The position numbers and the translations under genes were made by a program. Under the pieces are notes generated by a model. The model worked only from the letters and a program-made list of their open reading frames with translations, searched no databases and was not told where the DNA came from. A DNA stretch of 64,000 nucleotides from Microbacterium hominis. Its GTDB lineage: Bacteria; Actinomycetota; Actinomycetes; Actinomycetales; Microbacteriaceae. The stretch lies in NCBI RefSeq assembly GCF_013282805.1, contig NZ_CP054038.1, forward strand, positions 1,302,001 to 1,366,000. Reading direction: 5' to 3'. Below, in pieces: positions 8,986 to 17,426 of the stretch; within the stretch, counting starts at the first letter, position 1; each line of letters begins with the position of its first letter.

Positions 8986-9810
8986 ATGATCGAGGATGAT
9001 CCGGCCGCGGAGTCGATTCCGGTGTGGAACTCCCACCCCGGCGGCGACTACGGGGTCCGCGCGGCCGAGACGCGGACGACGGACCCCGGAGTCGACTGGC
9101 GTCGCACGACGATCATCCGGAATGTCTTCGACCCCTCGATCACGGTGTTCCGGCCGACCGTCGGGACGCGGACCGGCGCTTCGGTCGTCGTCCTGCCCGG
9201 TGGCGGCTTCGGCGGCCTGGCATGGGATGCCGAGGGGACGGAGGTGGGCCAGTTCCTGGCGGAACGGGGGATCACCGCGTTCGTCCTCAAGTACCGCGTG
9301 CAGCGGCCCAGGCTGCGCGGGATGCTGCCGTTCCTCGTCGGCCGGATGAAGGCCGGCGTCGAACCGGCCATAGCCGCAGCAGCCGCCGATGCGACGCAGG
9401 CTATGCGACTGGTGCGTGCCCGGGCGCGCGAGTTCGAGATCGACCCGGGGGCCGTGGGGATGATCGGGTTCTCGGCGGGCGCGATCACGATGCTCCGTGT
9501 CCTCGCGGATGCGGACCCGGCCACGCGCCCGGACTTCGCCGTCTGCGTGTACGGATTCCTCTGGGACGGCGATGTGCGACCGGATGACGTCCCGCTCCTG
9601 GTAGCCGCAGCCGAGCCGGACACCGCCGTCGCCGATGCGAGACGGATCGACGCGCTGTGGACGGCGGCCGGCGTGCCGCACGATCTGCACATCTTCGCGT
9701 CCGGCGATCACGGGTTCGGACTGGGACGTCCCGGTACCGACTCCGCCCGATTCACGTCAGTGCTCGAGGAGTGGCTTGTCGCCCGGGGGTACGCGCGCCG
9801 CCCGCGCTGA
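8986..9810 (+). CDS. alpha/beta hydrolase, BD-FAE/acetylxylan-esterase-like
   Basis: 274-aa hydrolase. It has an oxyanion segment VVLPGGGFGGLAWD, nucleophile elbow MIGFSAGAI, Asp in AAEPDTAV and His in SGDHGFGLGRPGTD. This GxDHGFG ending with LGxPG is typical of small intracellular deacylases related to acetylxylan and feruloyl esterases. The ATG at 8986 begins two bases after the GH3 stop; the longer in-frame extension overlaps the GH3 coding sequence and is rejected. The membrane-anchored protein at 20959-21900 is its paralog. Translational coupling with the GH3 gene suggests sequential deacylation and deglycosylation. Confidence 0.88.
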   Translation: MIEDDPAAESIPVWNSHPGGDYGVRAAETRTTDPGVDWRRTTIIRNVFDPSITVFRPTVGTRTGASVVVLPGGGFGGLAWDAEGTEVGQFLAERGITAFVLKYRVQRPRLRGMLPFLVGRMKAGVEPAIAAAAADATQAMRLVRARAREFEIDPGAVGMIGFSAGAITMLRVLADADPATRPDFAVCVYGFLWDGDVRPDDVPLLVAAAEPDTAVADARRIDALWTAAGVPHDLHIFASGDHGFGLGRPGTDSARFTSVLEEWLVARGYARRPR

Positions 9811-9838
9811 GTCACCGCCGCGCGGTGCGGTCTGTCGC

Positions 9839-10747
9839 TCAGCGGAGCAGCCAGTCGGCGACCCGGTCGATGCCCGCGCGCCCGAGATCGGACTCGGGCT
9901 CGTTCAGGAAGCCGTGCAGAGAGCCCGGAAGGTATTCCATCTCGACCTGGACGTCCGCGTCGCGCAGAAGGCTCCCGTAGAGCTCCCCGGATGCGCGGAG
10001 CGGGTCGGCGTCAGCGTTCAGGATGAGGGTCCGCGGGTGACCCGCCGGGACGGCGCCGTTGCCGGGAACGGCGATCTCATCGTGAATCCCGGCTTCGCCG
10101 GCGAAGTGGGCCATGGTAAAGGCGAGCAGACCGGGAAGCGTGTCGGGGAAGTCGACGCGTGCGAGCGCGGCCGCGAGCTCGGTCGACGGTTCGGGAAACT
10201 CCGCGTGGAGTGACGGATAGGCGAGAACGAGCGAGGCGGGCGGGGTGTCGCGTCGCGCGAGTCGCTTCGCCACGCCGGCGGCGAGATTGCCGCCCGCGCT
10301 GGCACCACCGAGATGGAGGTCGATGTCGTCGGTCCCGGTCGTCAGCAGATCACCGCGTGCCCAGTCGTAAGCCGCGAGCAGGTCGTCGGAGGGTACCGGG
10401 AACGTGATCCCTCGCAGCGAGAGGTGATAGTCGACGGAGTACACCGTCAGTCCACGCGCCGCCAGGCTCAGACCGACCCAATGCCCTTCGGGCATGTCGA
10501 TGCTTCCGCCCACCCACGCGCCGCCGTGAGCCCAGACGATTGCTCCCGACGACGGCGTCGACGTCGGACGGTAGATCCGAACCGTGATGTCGCCTGCGGG
10601 TGTCGGAATGGCGGCATCCCGCACCTCGACATCCGCGAGTGCCCCGTCGAGCTCGATCAGTCGCGCGGTGTCGTAACCGTCCGAGTGATCCTGCGGTGGG
10701 GCGGCCTCGAGTGCGGCGAGGACGGCCTCGAACTGTGTGGTCGTCAC
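9839..10747 (-). CDS. HSL-family alpha/beta hydrolase
   Basis: About 302-aa cytoplasmic esterase with HGGAWVGGS (oxyanion), LGGASAGGN (nucleophile), NADADPL (Asp) and LPGSLHGF (His). It is a different subgroup from the pair at 5702 and 12221 but has the same fold. I prefer the GTG at 10747 because an AAGGAA purine run lies nine bases upstream; the GTG at 10756, three codons earlier, overlaps that run. It is divergent from the MFS transporter, and the near-perfect palindrome at 10838-10861 lies between the two starts, where one regulator could control both genes. Confidence 0.87.
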   Translation of the reverse strand: MTTTQFEAVLAALEAAPPQDHSDGYDTARLIELDGALADVEVRDAAIPTPAGDITVRIYRPTSTPSSGAIVWAHGGAWVGGSIDMPEGHWVGLSLAARGLTVYSVDYHLSLRGITFPVPSDDLLAAYDWARGDLLTTGTDDIDLHLGGASAGGNLAAGVAKRLARRDTPPASLVLAYPSLHAEFPEPSTELAAALARVDFPDTLPGLLAFTMAHFAGEAGIHDEIAVPGNGAVPAGHPRTLILNADADPLRASGELYGSLLRDADVQVEMEYLPGSLHGFLNEPESDLGRAGIDRVADWLLR

Positions 10748-10837
10748 GTTCTTCACTTCCTTCAGGGGCGGGGAGGGGATGTCGGCTGTCGGATGCTCGG
10801 CTCGGCGTACGCGAGGAACGAGTATGCTAATTTGGCT

Positions 10838-10861
10838 AAAAGCTCAGTGTGCTGAGATTTT
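10838..10861. promoter_or_regulatory. operator-like palindrome (site B, best copy)
   Basis: AAAAGCTCAG, TGTG, CTGAGATTTT: a 10-bp inverted repeat with one mismatch and a 4-base centre. It sits between divergent esterase and transporter genes, just upstream of the AAGGAGG of the transporter. Size and symmetry suit a dimeric TetR/MarR-type repressor. Weaker copies occur at 5650, 18745 and 22890. Confidence 0.65.
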
Positions 10862-10883
10862 ACACCGGTTCAAGGAGGACCAC

Positions 10884-12224
10884 GTGCCAGAGCGTAACGA
10901 CGCGCCGATCGCTGTAGATGATCGTGGCGTGATGATAGGCAGCAGCGAAGCGGAGGCCGCTCTCGTCGGCGGGCTCGCAGACGAACCTCGGCTGGCTGCG
11001 CCGAAGCGCAATGTGGTCGCGGTGCTGCTGATCGCGCTGGGCGTCGGGTTCGGCACGCTGATGCCCGCCCTCGTAGCCCTGCCCATCGTGATCGCACGCG
11101 TGTCGCCCGAGTCGAAGGATGTCGTCCTGGGCGCCGTGCTCGGTGTGCAGGCGTTCCTGGGCATGGCACTCGCGCCGTTCTTCGGCGCGCTGAGCGACCG
11201 GACCACGTCCCGCTTCGGCATGCGTCGTCCCGGGATCGCGATCGGCGGCGCGAGCATCGTCGTCGGTCTGCTGATCCTCGGGCTCGCCACCACTGTGCCC
11301 ATGATCTTCCTCGGCACATTCTTCATGGCGATCGGGTCGTCGATCTCGGGAGCCTCGTCGTTCGCGGTGGTTCCCGACTCGTTTCCGGACCGCACCCGCG
11401 GTCGGATCCTCGGCTTCAAGGCCCTCACCGGGACGCTGGCAGGTCTCACCGCGTCGATCATCGGGCCCATGCTCCTCGACAACCAGCTCATGCTGTTCGG
11501 TGTAGGCGCGGGAGTTCTCGCCGTCTGCTATCTGATCGCCGTACCGCTGCTCAAGGACCGCTACCTCGACCCGGCAGACGTGCCGAGGCAACCTCGGCTG
11601 GCGACGGCGTTCGCCGGCTACAAGTTCAACCCGCGGTCGGCTCCCGACTTCTCCTGGGTCTTCGTCAGCAGGTTCGTCTTCACCCTGGGCATCGCCTTCA
11701 GCACCAGCTTCGCCGTCTACTTCCTGACCGACCAGCTTCGAGTCAGCGAGGCCGAGCTGCCTCCGCTCATCGCTCTCAATTCCATCATCAGCCTCGCCGG
11801 AACGGCGGTCGGCACCCTCATCGGTGCATTCCTCGCGGACAAGGTTCCGAGTCGGAAGATGATGGTCATGGTGTGCTCGCTCCTGATGGGCGCAGGAGCC
11901 CTGACGGCGGCGTTCTCGACGTCGGTCCCGGTGTTCTTCATCGGCACCACCATGATCACGATCTCGATCGGGCTCTTCATCCCCACCGACGGCTCGCTGG
12001 TCATGTCGGTTCTGCCTGGAGGGAACAAGCACGCGGCGAAGTTCATGGCGATCATCGGCATCGCCGACCAGCTTCCGCGCTCCGTCGGCGCTGCGATCGC
12101 TCCGGCTGTCATCGCGATCGGGGCGCTCACCGCGCTCGGCGGCTATCCCGTCCTCTACATCGCCGGCGGTATCGCAGCGATCGTCGGTGGACTGGTCGTC
12201 CGAATGGTGCGGGGCGTGCGATGA
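10884..12224 (+). CDS. MFS transporter
   Basis: 446-aa major facilitator with about 12 membrane segments after a 45-residue soluble N-terminus. The loop between segments 2 and 3, FFGALSDRTTSRFGMRRP, is the MFS G-x-(L/A)-x-D-R-x-x-x-R signature and resembles sucrose/glycoside MFS carriers. A second copy, IGAFLADKVPSRK, follows after segment 8. The GTG start has AAGGAGG five bases upstream; the longer frame runs through the operator region and is rejected. It overlaps the next esterase gene by four bases (ATGA). A role in uptake of the esterase substrate is inference from the shared operon and operator. Confidence 0.85.
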   Translation: MPERNDAPIAVDDRGVMIGSSEAEAALVGGLADEPRLAAPKRNVVAVLLIALGVGFGTLMPALVALPIVIARVSPESKDVVLGAVLGVQAFLGMALAPFFGALSDRTTSRFGMRRPGIAIGGASIVVGLLILGLATTVPMIFLGTFFMAIGSSISGASSFAVVPDSFPDRTRGRILGFKALTGTLAGLTASIIGPMLLDNQLMLFGVGAGVLAVCYLIAVPLLKDRYLDPADVPRQPRLATAFAGYKFNPRSAPDFSWVFVSRFVFTLGIAFSTSFAVYFLTDQLRVSEAELPPLIALNSIISLAGTAVGTLIGAFLADKVPSRKMMVMVCSLLMGAGALTAAFSTSVPVFFIGTTMITISIGLFIPTDGSLVMSVLPGGNKHAAKFMAIIGIADQLPRSVGAAIAPAVIAIGALTALGGYPVLYIAGGIAAIVGGLVVRMVRGVR

Positions 12225-13249
12225 ACGAAGACAGAGTGAATGCCGAGGACACGCAGATGACGCACGAGCAGACGCGTACGGCCGACCTTCCAGCCGATCC
12301 GTACTGGATGCGCCTGATGGCGGCGTTGGTGGAGTATCAGCGCCCCGGACACCCGAGTGGCGTCTTCCCTGATCAGGCGCTGCGCCGTCAGCTCGAGGAG
12401 CCGGTGGAGGGCGAGATCGACTATGCGCCGCCGGCGATGCCCACTCGCGATGTGCGGCTGGGCGAGGGGAGCGAATCCTTCACCGTCCGCGTGTACACAC
12501 CCGACGCGGGGGAGTCGCCCCGGCCGCTCTTCGTGTGGGTTCATGGCGGAGGCTGGGCCTTCGGCGACCTCGACAGTGCGGAAGCCGATGCGACCTCGCG
12601 CGAGGTCGCCGCACGCGCCGGCGCGATCGTCGTCTCGGTCGACTACCGACTCGCGAGGGAGGGTCTTCATTACCCCGCCCCGCTCGACGACGTCGTCGCG
12701 GCGTATCGCTGGGCCGTCGCGCAGGCGGATGAGTGGGGCGCTGACCGCTCGCGGATCACGCTCGGCGGCGCCAGTGCCGGCGGCAACCTCGTCGCCGGCG
12801 CCGTCCTCCGTCTGATCGAGGACGGCGAGCAGGTGCCCAACAGTCTGGTGTTGGCCTACTCCGCACTGCACGCAGTGCTCCCTGCCGCGTCGGACGAGCT
12901 TCAGAGTTGCCTCGACCGCATCAGCGTCACGGCCGGCTTCGGGGCGGAGATCTACACGCCGATCGTCGAGAACTACCTCGGCGGCGTCGCCCAGTCTGCG
13001 CCCAGCCAGGCGATGGCCGGCGTGGCCGACGATCTGTCCGGATTCCCGCCCACGTACGTCTTCAACTGCGAGTTCGACGGTCTGCGGGCTTCCGGCGAGG
13101 TGTTCGCCGCGCGACTTCGCGAGGCCGGAGTGGACGTCGTTCTCGAGACGGTTCCCGGCGTGCTCCACGGTCACCTGTCGCGCCCTGGTCTTCCGCAGTC
13201 GCTGCAGTCGTTCGATGACCTGGCCGCGTGGGTGGGAGCGCAGCGATGA
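12221..13249 (+). CDS. HSL-family alpha/beta hydrolase (paralog of 5702 gene)
   Basis: 342-aa esterase with HGGGWAFGD, GGASAGGN, CEFDGL and GVLHGHL for oxyanion hole, nucleophile, Asp and His. It is collinear with the protein at 5702-6688 over its whole length, so one arose from the other by duplication or both were recruited together. The ATG at 12221 overlaps the MFS stop; a GTG and an ATG within the first 13 codons are possible alternatives because the N-terminal extension is not conserved in the paralog. It is followed closely by a thiolase, linking ester cleavage to CoA-dependent acid breakdown. Confidence 0.9.
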   Translation: MNEDRVNAEDTQMTHEQTRTADLPADPYWMRLMAALVEYQRPGHPSGVFPDQALRRQLEEPVEGEIDYAPPAMPTRDVRLGEGSESFTVRVYTPDAGESPRPLFVWVHGGGWAFGDLDSAEADATSREVAARAGAIVVSVDYRLAREGLHYPAPLDDVVAAYRWAVAQADEWGADRSRITLGGASAGGNLVAGAVLRLIEDGEQVPNSLVLAYSALHAVLPAASDELQSCLDRISVTAGFGAEIYTPIVENYLGGVAQSAPSQAMAGVADDLSGFPPTYVFNCEFDGLRASGEVFAARLREAGVDVVLETVPGVLHGHLSRPGLPQSLQSFDDLAAWVGAQR

Positions 13250-13275
13250 CACTCGACAGCGCAAGGAGGACACTC

Positions 13276-14475
13276 ATGCCCACCCCCGTCATCGTCAGTG
13301 CCGCCCGCACTCCGATCGCGAAGGCGTACCGCGGCGCGTACAACAACACCTCGCCGCAGCAGTTGGCAGGTCACGTCATCGCCGCGGCGGTGGAACGGGC
13401 CGGCATCGATCCCGCTGAGGTCGACGACGTGATCCTCGGTGCGGCGCTCCAGCAGGGCGCCACCGGCGGCAACATCGCACGTCAGAGTGCTCTGCGTGCC
13501 GGACTCCCGGTCACGGTCGCCGGCATGTCGGTCGACCGCCAATGCGCCTCGGGCCTGATGTCGATCGCCGTCGCGGCAGCCCAGATCGCTCACGGCGATC
13601 TGGGCATCGCCGTGGCCGGCGGCGTCGAGTCCGTGTCGCTCGTGCAGAACGAGCACATGAACACCTACCGCGCAGCCGATCCGTGGCTGAAGGCGAACGT
13701 TCCTGGAATCTACTTCCCGATGCTCAACACGGCCGAGATCGTCGCCGAGCGATACGGCGTCTCGCGAGAGATGCAGGATGCCTACGCGCTGACCTCGCAG
13801 CAGCGCACCGCCGCCGCCCAGCACGCCGGCGTCTTCGCTGATGAGATCGTGCCGCTCACCTCGCTGCAAGCGGTCGTCGATCGGGAGAGCGGCGAGGTCT
13901 CGTACCGTGACGTGCATCTCGATCACGACGAGGGAAATCGCCCCTCCACGACCTCGGACGACCTCGCCGCGCTGCGCCCGGTGCTCGCCGACGGCACCGC
14001 ATCGACGGTCGCGACCGTGACCGCCGGCAACGCCAGCCAGCTATCCGACGGTGCGGCGGCGACCGTCCTCATGACTGAAGACGAAGCATCCCGTCGCGGT
14101 CTCGCACCGCTGGGCGTCTTCCGGGGTGTCGCCGTCGCCGGAGTGGCCCCGGACGAGATGGGCATCGGGCCGGTGCCGGCCGTCACCGCGTTGCTACGGC
14201 GGGAGGGGCTGACGGTCGACGACATCGACCTGTGGGAGCTCAACGAGGCGTTCGCCTCGCAGGTCGTGTACTGTCGCGACGCCCTGGGCCTCGATCCCGA
14301 CAAGCTCAACGTCAACGGCGGCGCGATCTCCATCGGCCACCCGTACGGCATGTCGGGCGCGCGCATGGTGGGCCATGTGCTGCGAGAGGGACGTCGACGC
14401 GGCGCACGGCTCGCGGTCGTCACGATGTGCATCGGCGGCGGCCAGGGAGCGGCAGGTCTGTTCGAGATCGCCTGA
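13276..14475 (+). CDS. acetyl-CoA C-acyltransferase (thiolase)
   Basis: 399-aa thiolase of the degradative or biosynthetic family; it cleaves 3-ketoacyl-CoA with CoA or does the reverse. The nucleophile Cys is in DRQCASGL, followed by WELNEAFA, the His in SIGHPYGMSGAR (usually GHPxGxSG) and the second Cys in CIGGGQG. Length is normal. AAGGAGG lies six bases before the ATG at 13276, whereas the earlier ATG at 13246 overlaps the upstream stop but lacks a ribosome site. It ends the rightward operon and has a strong terminator downstream. It probably performs the last step of beta-oxidation for an acid released by the neighbouring esterases, together with the convergent operon. Confidence 0.92.
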   Translation: MPTPVIVSAARTPIAKAYRGAYNNTSPQQLAGHVIAAAVERAGIDPAEVDDVILGAALQQGATGGNIARQSALRAGLPVTVAGMSVDRQCASGLMSIAVAAAQIAHGDLGIAVAGGVESVSLVQNEHMNTYRAADPWLKANVPGIYFPMLNTAEIVAERYGVSREMQDAYALTSQQRTAAAQHAGVFADEIVPLTSLQAVVDRESGEVSYRDVHLDHDEGNRPSTTSDDLAALRPVLADGTASTVATVTAGNASQLSDGAAATVLMTEDEASRRGLAPLGVFRGVAVAGVAPDEMGIGPVPAVTALLRREGLTVDDIDLWELNEAFASQVVYCRDALGLDPDKLNVNGGAISIGHPYGMSGARMVGHVLREGRRRGARLAVVTMCIGGGQGAAGLFEIA

Positions 14476-14498
14476 ACCCATTCGGGGATCGACTGAAC

Positions 14499-14539
14499 CC
14501 ACTGTGGCCCGCGCCTGGATTCGGCGCGGGCCACAGTGG
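14499..14539. terminator. bidirectional terminator
   Basis: A perfect 17-bp GC-rich stem (CCACTGTGGCCCGCGCC and its complement) with a 7-base loop lies between the convergent thiolase and acyl-CoA synthetase genes. Confidence 0.85.
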
Positions 14540-14553
14540 CGTTCCCGTCTCGA

Positions 14554-16158
14554 TCAGACGGTGGCGCCTGCTTCGACGGGCGTGCCGAAGCGCTCCACCA
14601 GGGCGCGCCGGAGCACCTTGCCGCTCGCGCCGAGCGGGAGCTCATCGACGATGTGCACCACACGCGGGTACTTGTACTCTGCCAGGCGCTCCCGCGCGAA
14701 GGCGATGACGTCCTCCGCAGTGACCTCTTCGCCGCTCTTGACCACGACGGCGGCGTTGACCTCTTCACCCCGCCGCTCGTCGGGCAGACCGAACACCGAG
14801 ACGGCCACGAGCTGGGGATGCGCCGCGACAGCCTGCTCGACCTCCGTCGGGTAGACGTTGTACCCGTTGCGCACGATGAGGTCCTTCTTGCGGTCGACGA
14901 TCGTGACCACGCGGTCGGTGATCGTGCCGAGATCGCCGGTGCGGAACCAGCCGTCGACGACGGCGGCGTCGGTCGCGTCTTCGCGGCCGATGTAGCCCTT
15001 GAAGACATTGTGGCCGCGCACGACGATCTCGCCGATCTGCTCGGGGTCGGTCGTCAGCTGGATGGAATCGTCGATGTCGGCCTGGGCGATCGCGACGTCG
15101 ACGCCCCACAGCGGCGTGCCCACGGTGCCCGGCCGGATGTCGTCGTGGACGGTGTTGAACGACACGATCGGTGTGGTTTCGGTCAGACCGTAGCCTTCGT
15201 GCACCTGCGCGCCGAAGCGGGCGGCGAACTTCTCGAGGATCACGCGGGGGAGCGCGGCGCCACCCGAGATGCCGTAGCGCAGCGCGGGCTGCGCGTCGGA
15301 CCGCGCCCCGGCCTGGATCAGATCGATGAACATCGTGGGCACAGCGGCGAAGATCGTGACACCCTGGTCCACGAGCAGCTGCAGGGCGGCATCCGCCTCG
15401 AATCGGGGCATGAGCGCGATTGATGCGCCGCGCCGGAACACCGTGTTCATCACCGCGGTCTGGCCGAACGTGTGGAACAGGGGCAGTCCGCCGAAGACGA
15501 CGTCGTCGCGCTGCATGTCGAGAGAGTCGATGAGCGAGGTGTGCACCTGCTCGACGATCGAGAAGTGCGAGCTCACCGCACCCTTGGGGGTGCCGGTGGT
15601 GCCGCTCGTGTAGAGGATCGTCGCCGCATCCAGCGGGTTGGTGCGCGCGATGTCGGCGATCGGCGCGGCTGCGGCCGCTTCCTCCTCGAGACGCGGCACG
15701 CCCGAAGCGGCGACCATCTCATCGGGGACGAGCACCGACACGGTGGGCACCTTGGCGGCAGCGGCGGCGGGGAGCGCCTCGGCGAGGAACGGCGCCGCGG
15801 CGACGAAGAGGTCGGCCTGCGCGTCGGAGAGCACGAACGCGATCTCGTTCTTCTTGAACAGAGGATGCACCGGCACCACGATCGCGCCGAGTGCGAGCGC
15901 TGCGTAGTAGACGCGCATGAAGTCGGGCACGTTCGGCGCCATGAGAGCCACGCGGTCGCCCGTGCCGATGCCGCGGGCCTTCAGCGCGCCGGCGTACGCG
16001 CGGGTCTGTTCCCACAGCGAGCTGTACGTGATCGTGTGCCCGGCGAAGTGCACCGCCGGCGCGGACGGATAGCGCGCAGCGCTCTCGGCGAGGATCGTCG
16101 CCACGTTGAGGGTGGCGAAGCCGTCCCCCTGGATTGCGCGGTCGTTGAGTGTTGTCAT
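14554..16158 (-). CDS. long-chain acyl-CoA synthetase (AMP-binding)
   Basis: 534-aa adenylate-forming enzyme that activates a carboxylic acid to its CoA thioester via an acyl-AMP. The P-loop TILYTSGTTGTPKGA, the A5 motif YGLTETTP, the A7 region WFRTGDLG and the A8 hinge DRKKDLIVRNGYNVYPTEVE are all present; the A10 lysine is in LGASGKVLRRAL. The acid specificity is not readable. AAAGGACACACA precedes the ATG. It lies at the end of a leftward operon with an acyl-CoA dehydrogenase, a reductase and a MaoC hydratase, that is, most of a beta-oxidation spiral. Confidence 0.93.
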   Translation of the reverse strand: MTTLNDRAIQGDGFATLNVATILAESAARYPSAPAVHFAGHTITYSSLWEQTRAYAGALKARGIGTGDRVALMAPNVPDFMRVYYAALALGAIVVPVHPLFKKNEIAFVLSDAQADLFVAAAPFLAEALPAAAAAKVPTVSVLVPDEMVAASGVPRLEEEAAAAAPIADIARTNPLDAATILYTSGTTGTPKGAVSSHFSIVEQVHTSLIDSLDMQRDDVVFGGLPLFHTFGQTAVMNTVFRRGASIALMPRFEADAALQLLVDQGVTIFAAVPTMFIDLIQAGARSDAQPALRYGISGGAALPRVILEKFAARFGAQVHEGYGLTETTPIVSFNTVHDDIRPGTVGTPLWGVDVAIAQADIDDSIQLTTDPEQIGEIVVRGHNVFKGYIGREDATDAAVVDGWFRTGDLGTITDRVVTIVDRKKDLIVRNGYNVYPTEVEQAVAAHPQLVAVSVFGLPDERRGEEVNAAVVVKSGEEVTAEDVIAFARERLAEYKYPRVVHIVDELPLGASGKVLRRALVERFGTPVEAGATV

Positions 16159-16197
16159 TGTGTGTCCTTTCGACGTTGAAAAGCGAATGAGGGCGGA

Positions 16198-16653
16198 TCA
16201 AGGGGTAGAGACGAACAGGTGGATGGTCTCGGCAACGAGCGCCGGGCGCTCGCTGCCGTCGATCTCGACGGTGTTCTTGAGGCGCGCCCGCACGCCGCGG
16301 TCCGTCTCGACGGCCTCGACGAGCTCGGTGCGAGCGCGTATGCGGGCGCCGCTCGGCACCGGCGCGAGGAAGCGGACGCCGTCGACGCCGTAGTTGACGA
16401 CAGCATCCGCGTTCTGAACGTCGATGAGATCGCGGATCAGGCCCGGAACGAGTGACAGCGTCAGCAGTCCGTGCGCGATGGTGGTTCCGAACGGGCCGGT
16501 GGATGCCCGCTCGACGTCGACGTGGATCCACTGGTGATCCTCGGTCACCTCGGCGAAGGCGTCGATGCGCTCTTGCGAAACGGTCACCCAATCGCCGATG
16601 GCCGTCGAGCCGATCAGTTCCGTCAATCCTTCCGGACGCGAGGCGCGGATCAT
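16198..16653 (-). CDS. MaoC-like (R)-enoyl-CoA hydratase
   Basis: 151-aa hot-dog-fold protein. The MaoC catalytic pattern is visible: AEVTEDHQWIHVDVERA (Asp and His of the D-x4-H motif) followed by GTTIAHGLL. Such proteins hydrate 2-enoyl-CoA to (R)-3-hydroxyacyl-CoA. Its ATG overlaps the stop of the reductase gene by four bases, so translation is coupled. Together with the SDR it can form a complete hydration-oxidation pair. Confidence 0.88.
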   Translation of the reverse strand: MIRASRPEGLTELIGSTAIGDWVTVSQERIDAFAEVTEDHQWIHVDVERASTGPFGTTIAHGLLTLSLVPGLIRDLIDVQNADAVVNYGVDGVRFLAPVPSGARIRARTELVEAVETDRGVRARLKNTVEIDGSERPALVAETIHLFVSTP

Positions 16654-17396
16654 GCCTTCGGACCGCCCGCGACGTACAGCACCTGACCGGAGATGAATCC
16701 TGCCTCTTCGCGGCAGAAGAACGATACTGCGGCGGCGATGTCGTCCGGCACGCCGGCCCGGGCCACCGGGATCTGCGAGATCTGCGCCTCGACGAGCTGC
16801 TCGAAACTCACCTTCAGCCGCTCTGCGGTCGCCCGCGTCATGTCGGTCTGAATGAAGCCGGGGGCGATCGCATTGGCGGTGATGCCGTATCGGCCGAGCT
16901 CGATCGCGAGGGTCTTGGTGAACCCCTGGACACCGGCCTTCGCCGCGGCGTAGTTCGCCTGTCCGCGGTTGCCGAGCGCCGACGTGCTCGACAGGTTCAC
17001 GATCCGGCCCCAGCCGGCCTCCACCATGTGCGACTGCGTCGCCTTGGTCATCAGGAAGGCGCCGCGCAGATGCACGTTCATCACGGTGTCCCAGTCGGAC
17101 TCCGTCATCTTGAACAGCATGTTGTCGCGCAACACCCCGGCGTTGTTCACGAGGATGCCGGGGGCACCGAGCTCGGCGACGATCCGGTCGACCGCACCGT
17201 CGACCGACGCGGCGTCGGCGACATCGGCGGCGATGGCGATCGCGCGGCCGCCGGCTGCGGCGATCGTCTCCGCTGTCGCGAGAGCGGCCGACTCATCGAG
17301 GTCGATCACAGCGACGGCGTGACCGTCTGCGGCGAGGCGGAGGGCGGTGGCGGCGCCGATGCCGCGGGCGGCTCCGGTGACGATGGCAGTGGTCAT
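16650..17396 (-). CDS. SDR-family 3-oxoacyl reductase / 3-hydroxyacyl-CoA dehydrogenase (FabG-like)
   Basis: 248-aa classical short-chain dehydrogenase. The nucleotide motif TGAARGIG is near residue 8, NNAG near 88, and the catalytic Ser and YxxxK are in NLSSTSALGNRGQANYAAAK. An Asp after strand 2 (VIDLDES) favours NAD(H). Sequence resembles FabG, but with acyl-CoA dehydrogenase, MaoC and CoA ligase in the same operon an oxidative role on 3-hydroxyacyl-CoA is more likely than fatty acid synthesis; that is inference. Confidence 0.9.
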   Translation of the reverse strand: MTTAIVTGAARGIGAATALRLAADGHAVAVIDLDESAALATAETIAAAGGRAIAIAADVADAASVDGAVDRIVAELGAPGILVNNAGVLRDNMLFKMTESDWDTVMNVHLRGAFLMTKATQSHMVEAGWGRIVNLSSTSALGNRGQANYAAAKAGVQGFTKTLAIELGRYGITANAIAPGFIQTDMTRATAERLKVSFEQLVEAQISQIPVARAGVPDDIAAAVSFFCREEAGFISGQVLYVAGGPKA

Positions 17397-17426
17397 GGGT
17401 ATGAGATCTCTCGCAGTCAGGGGCGG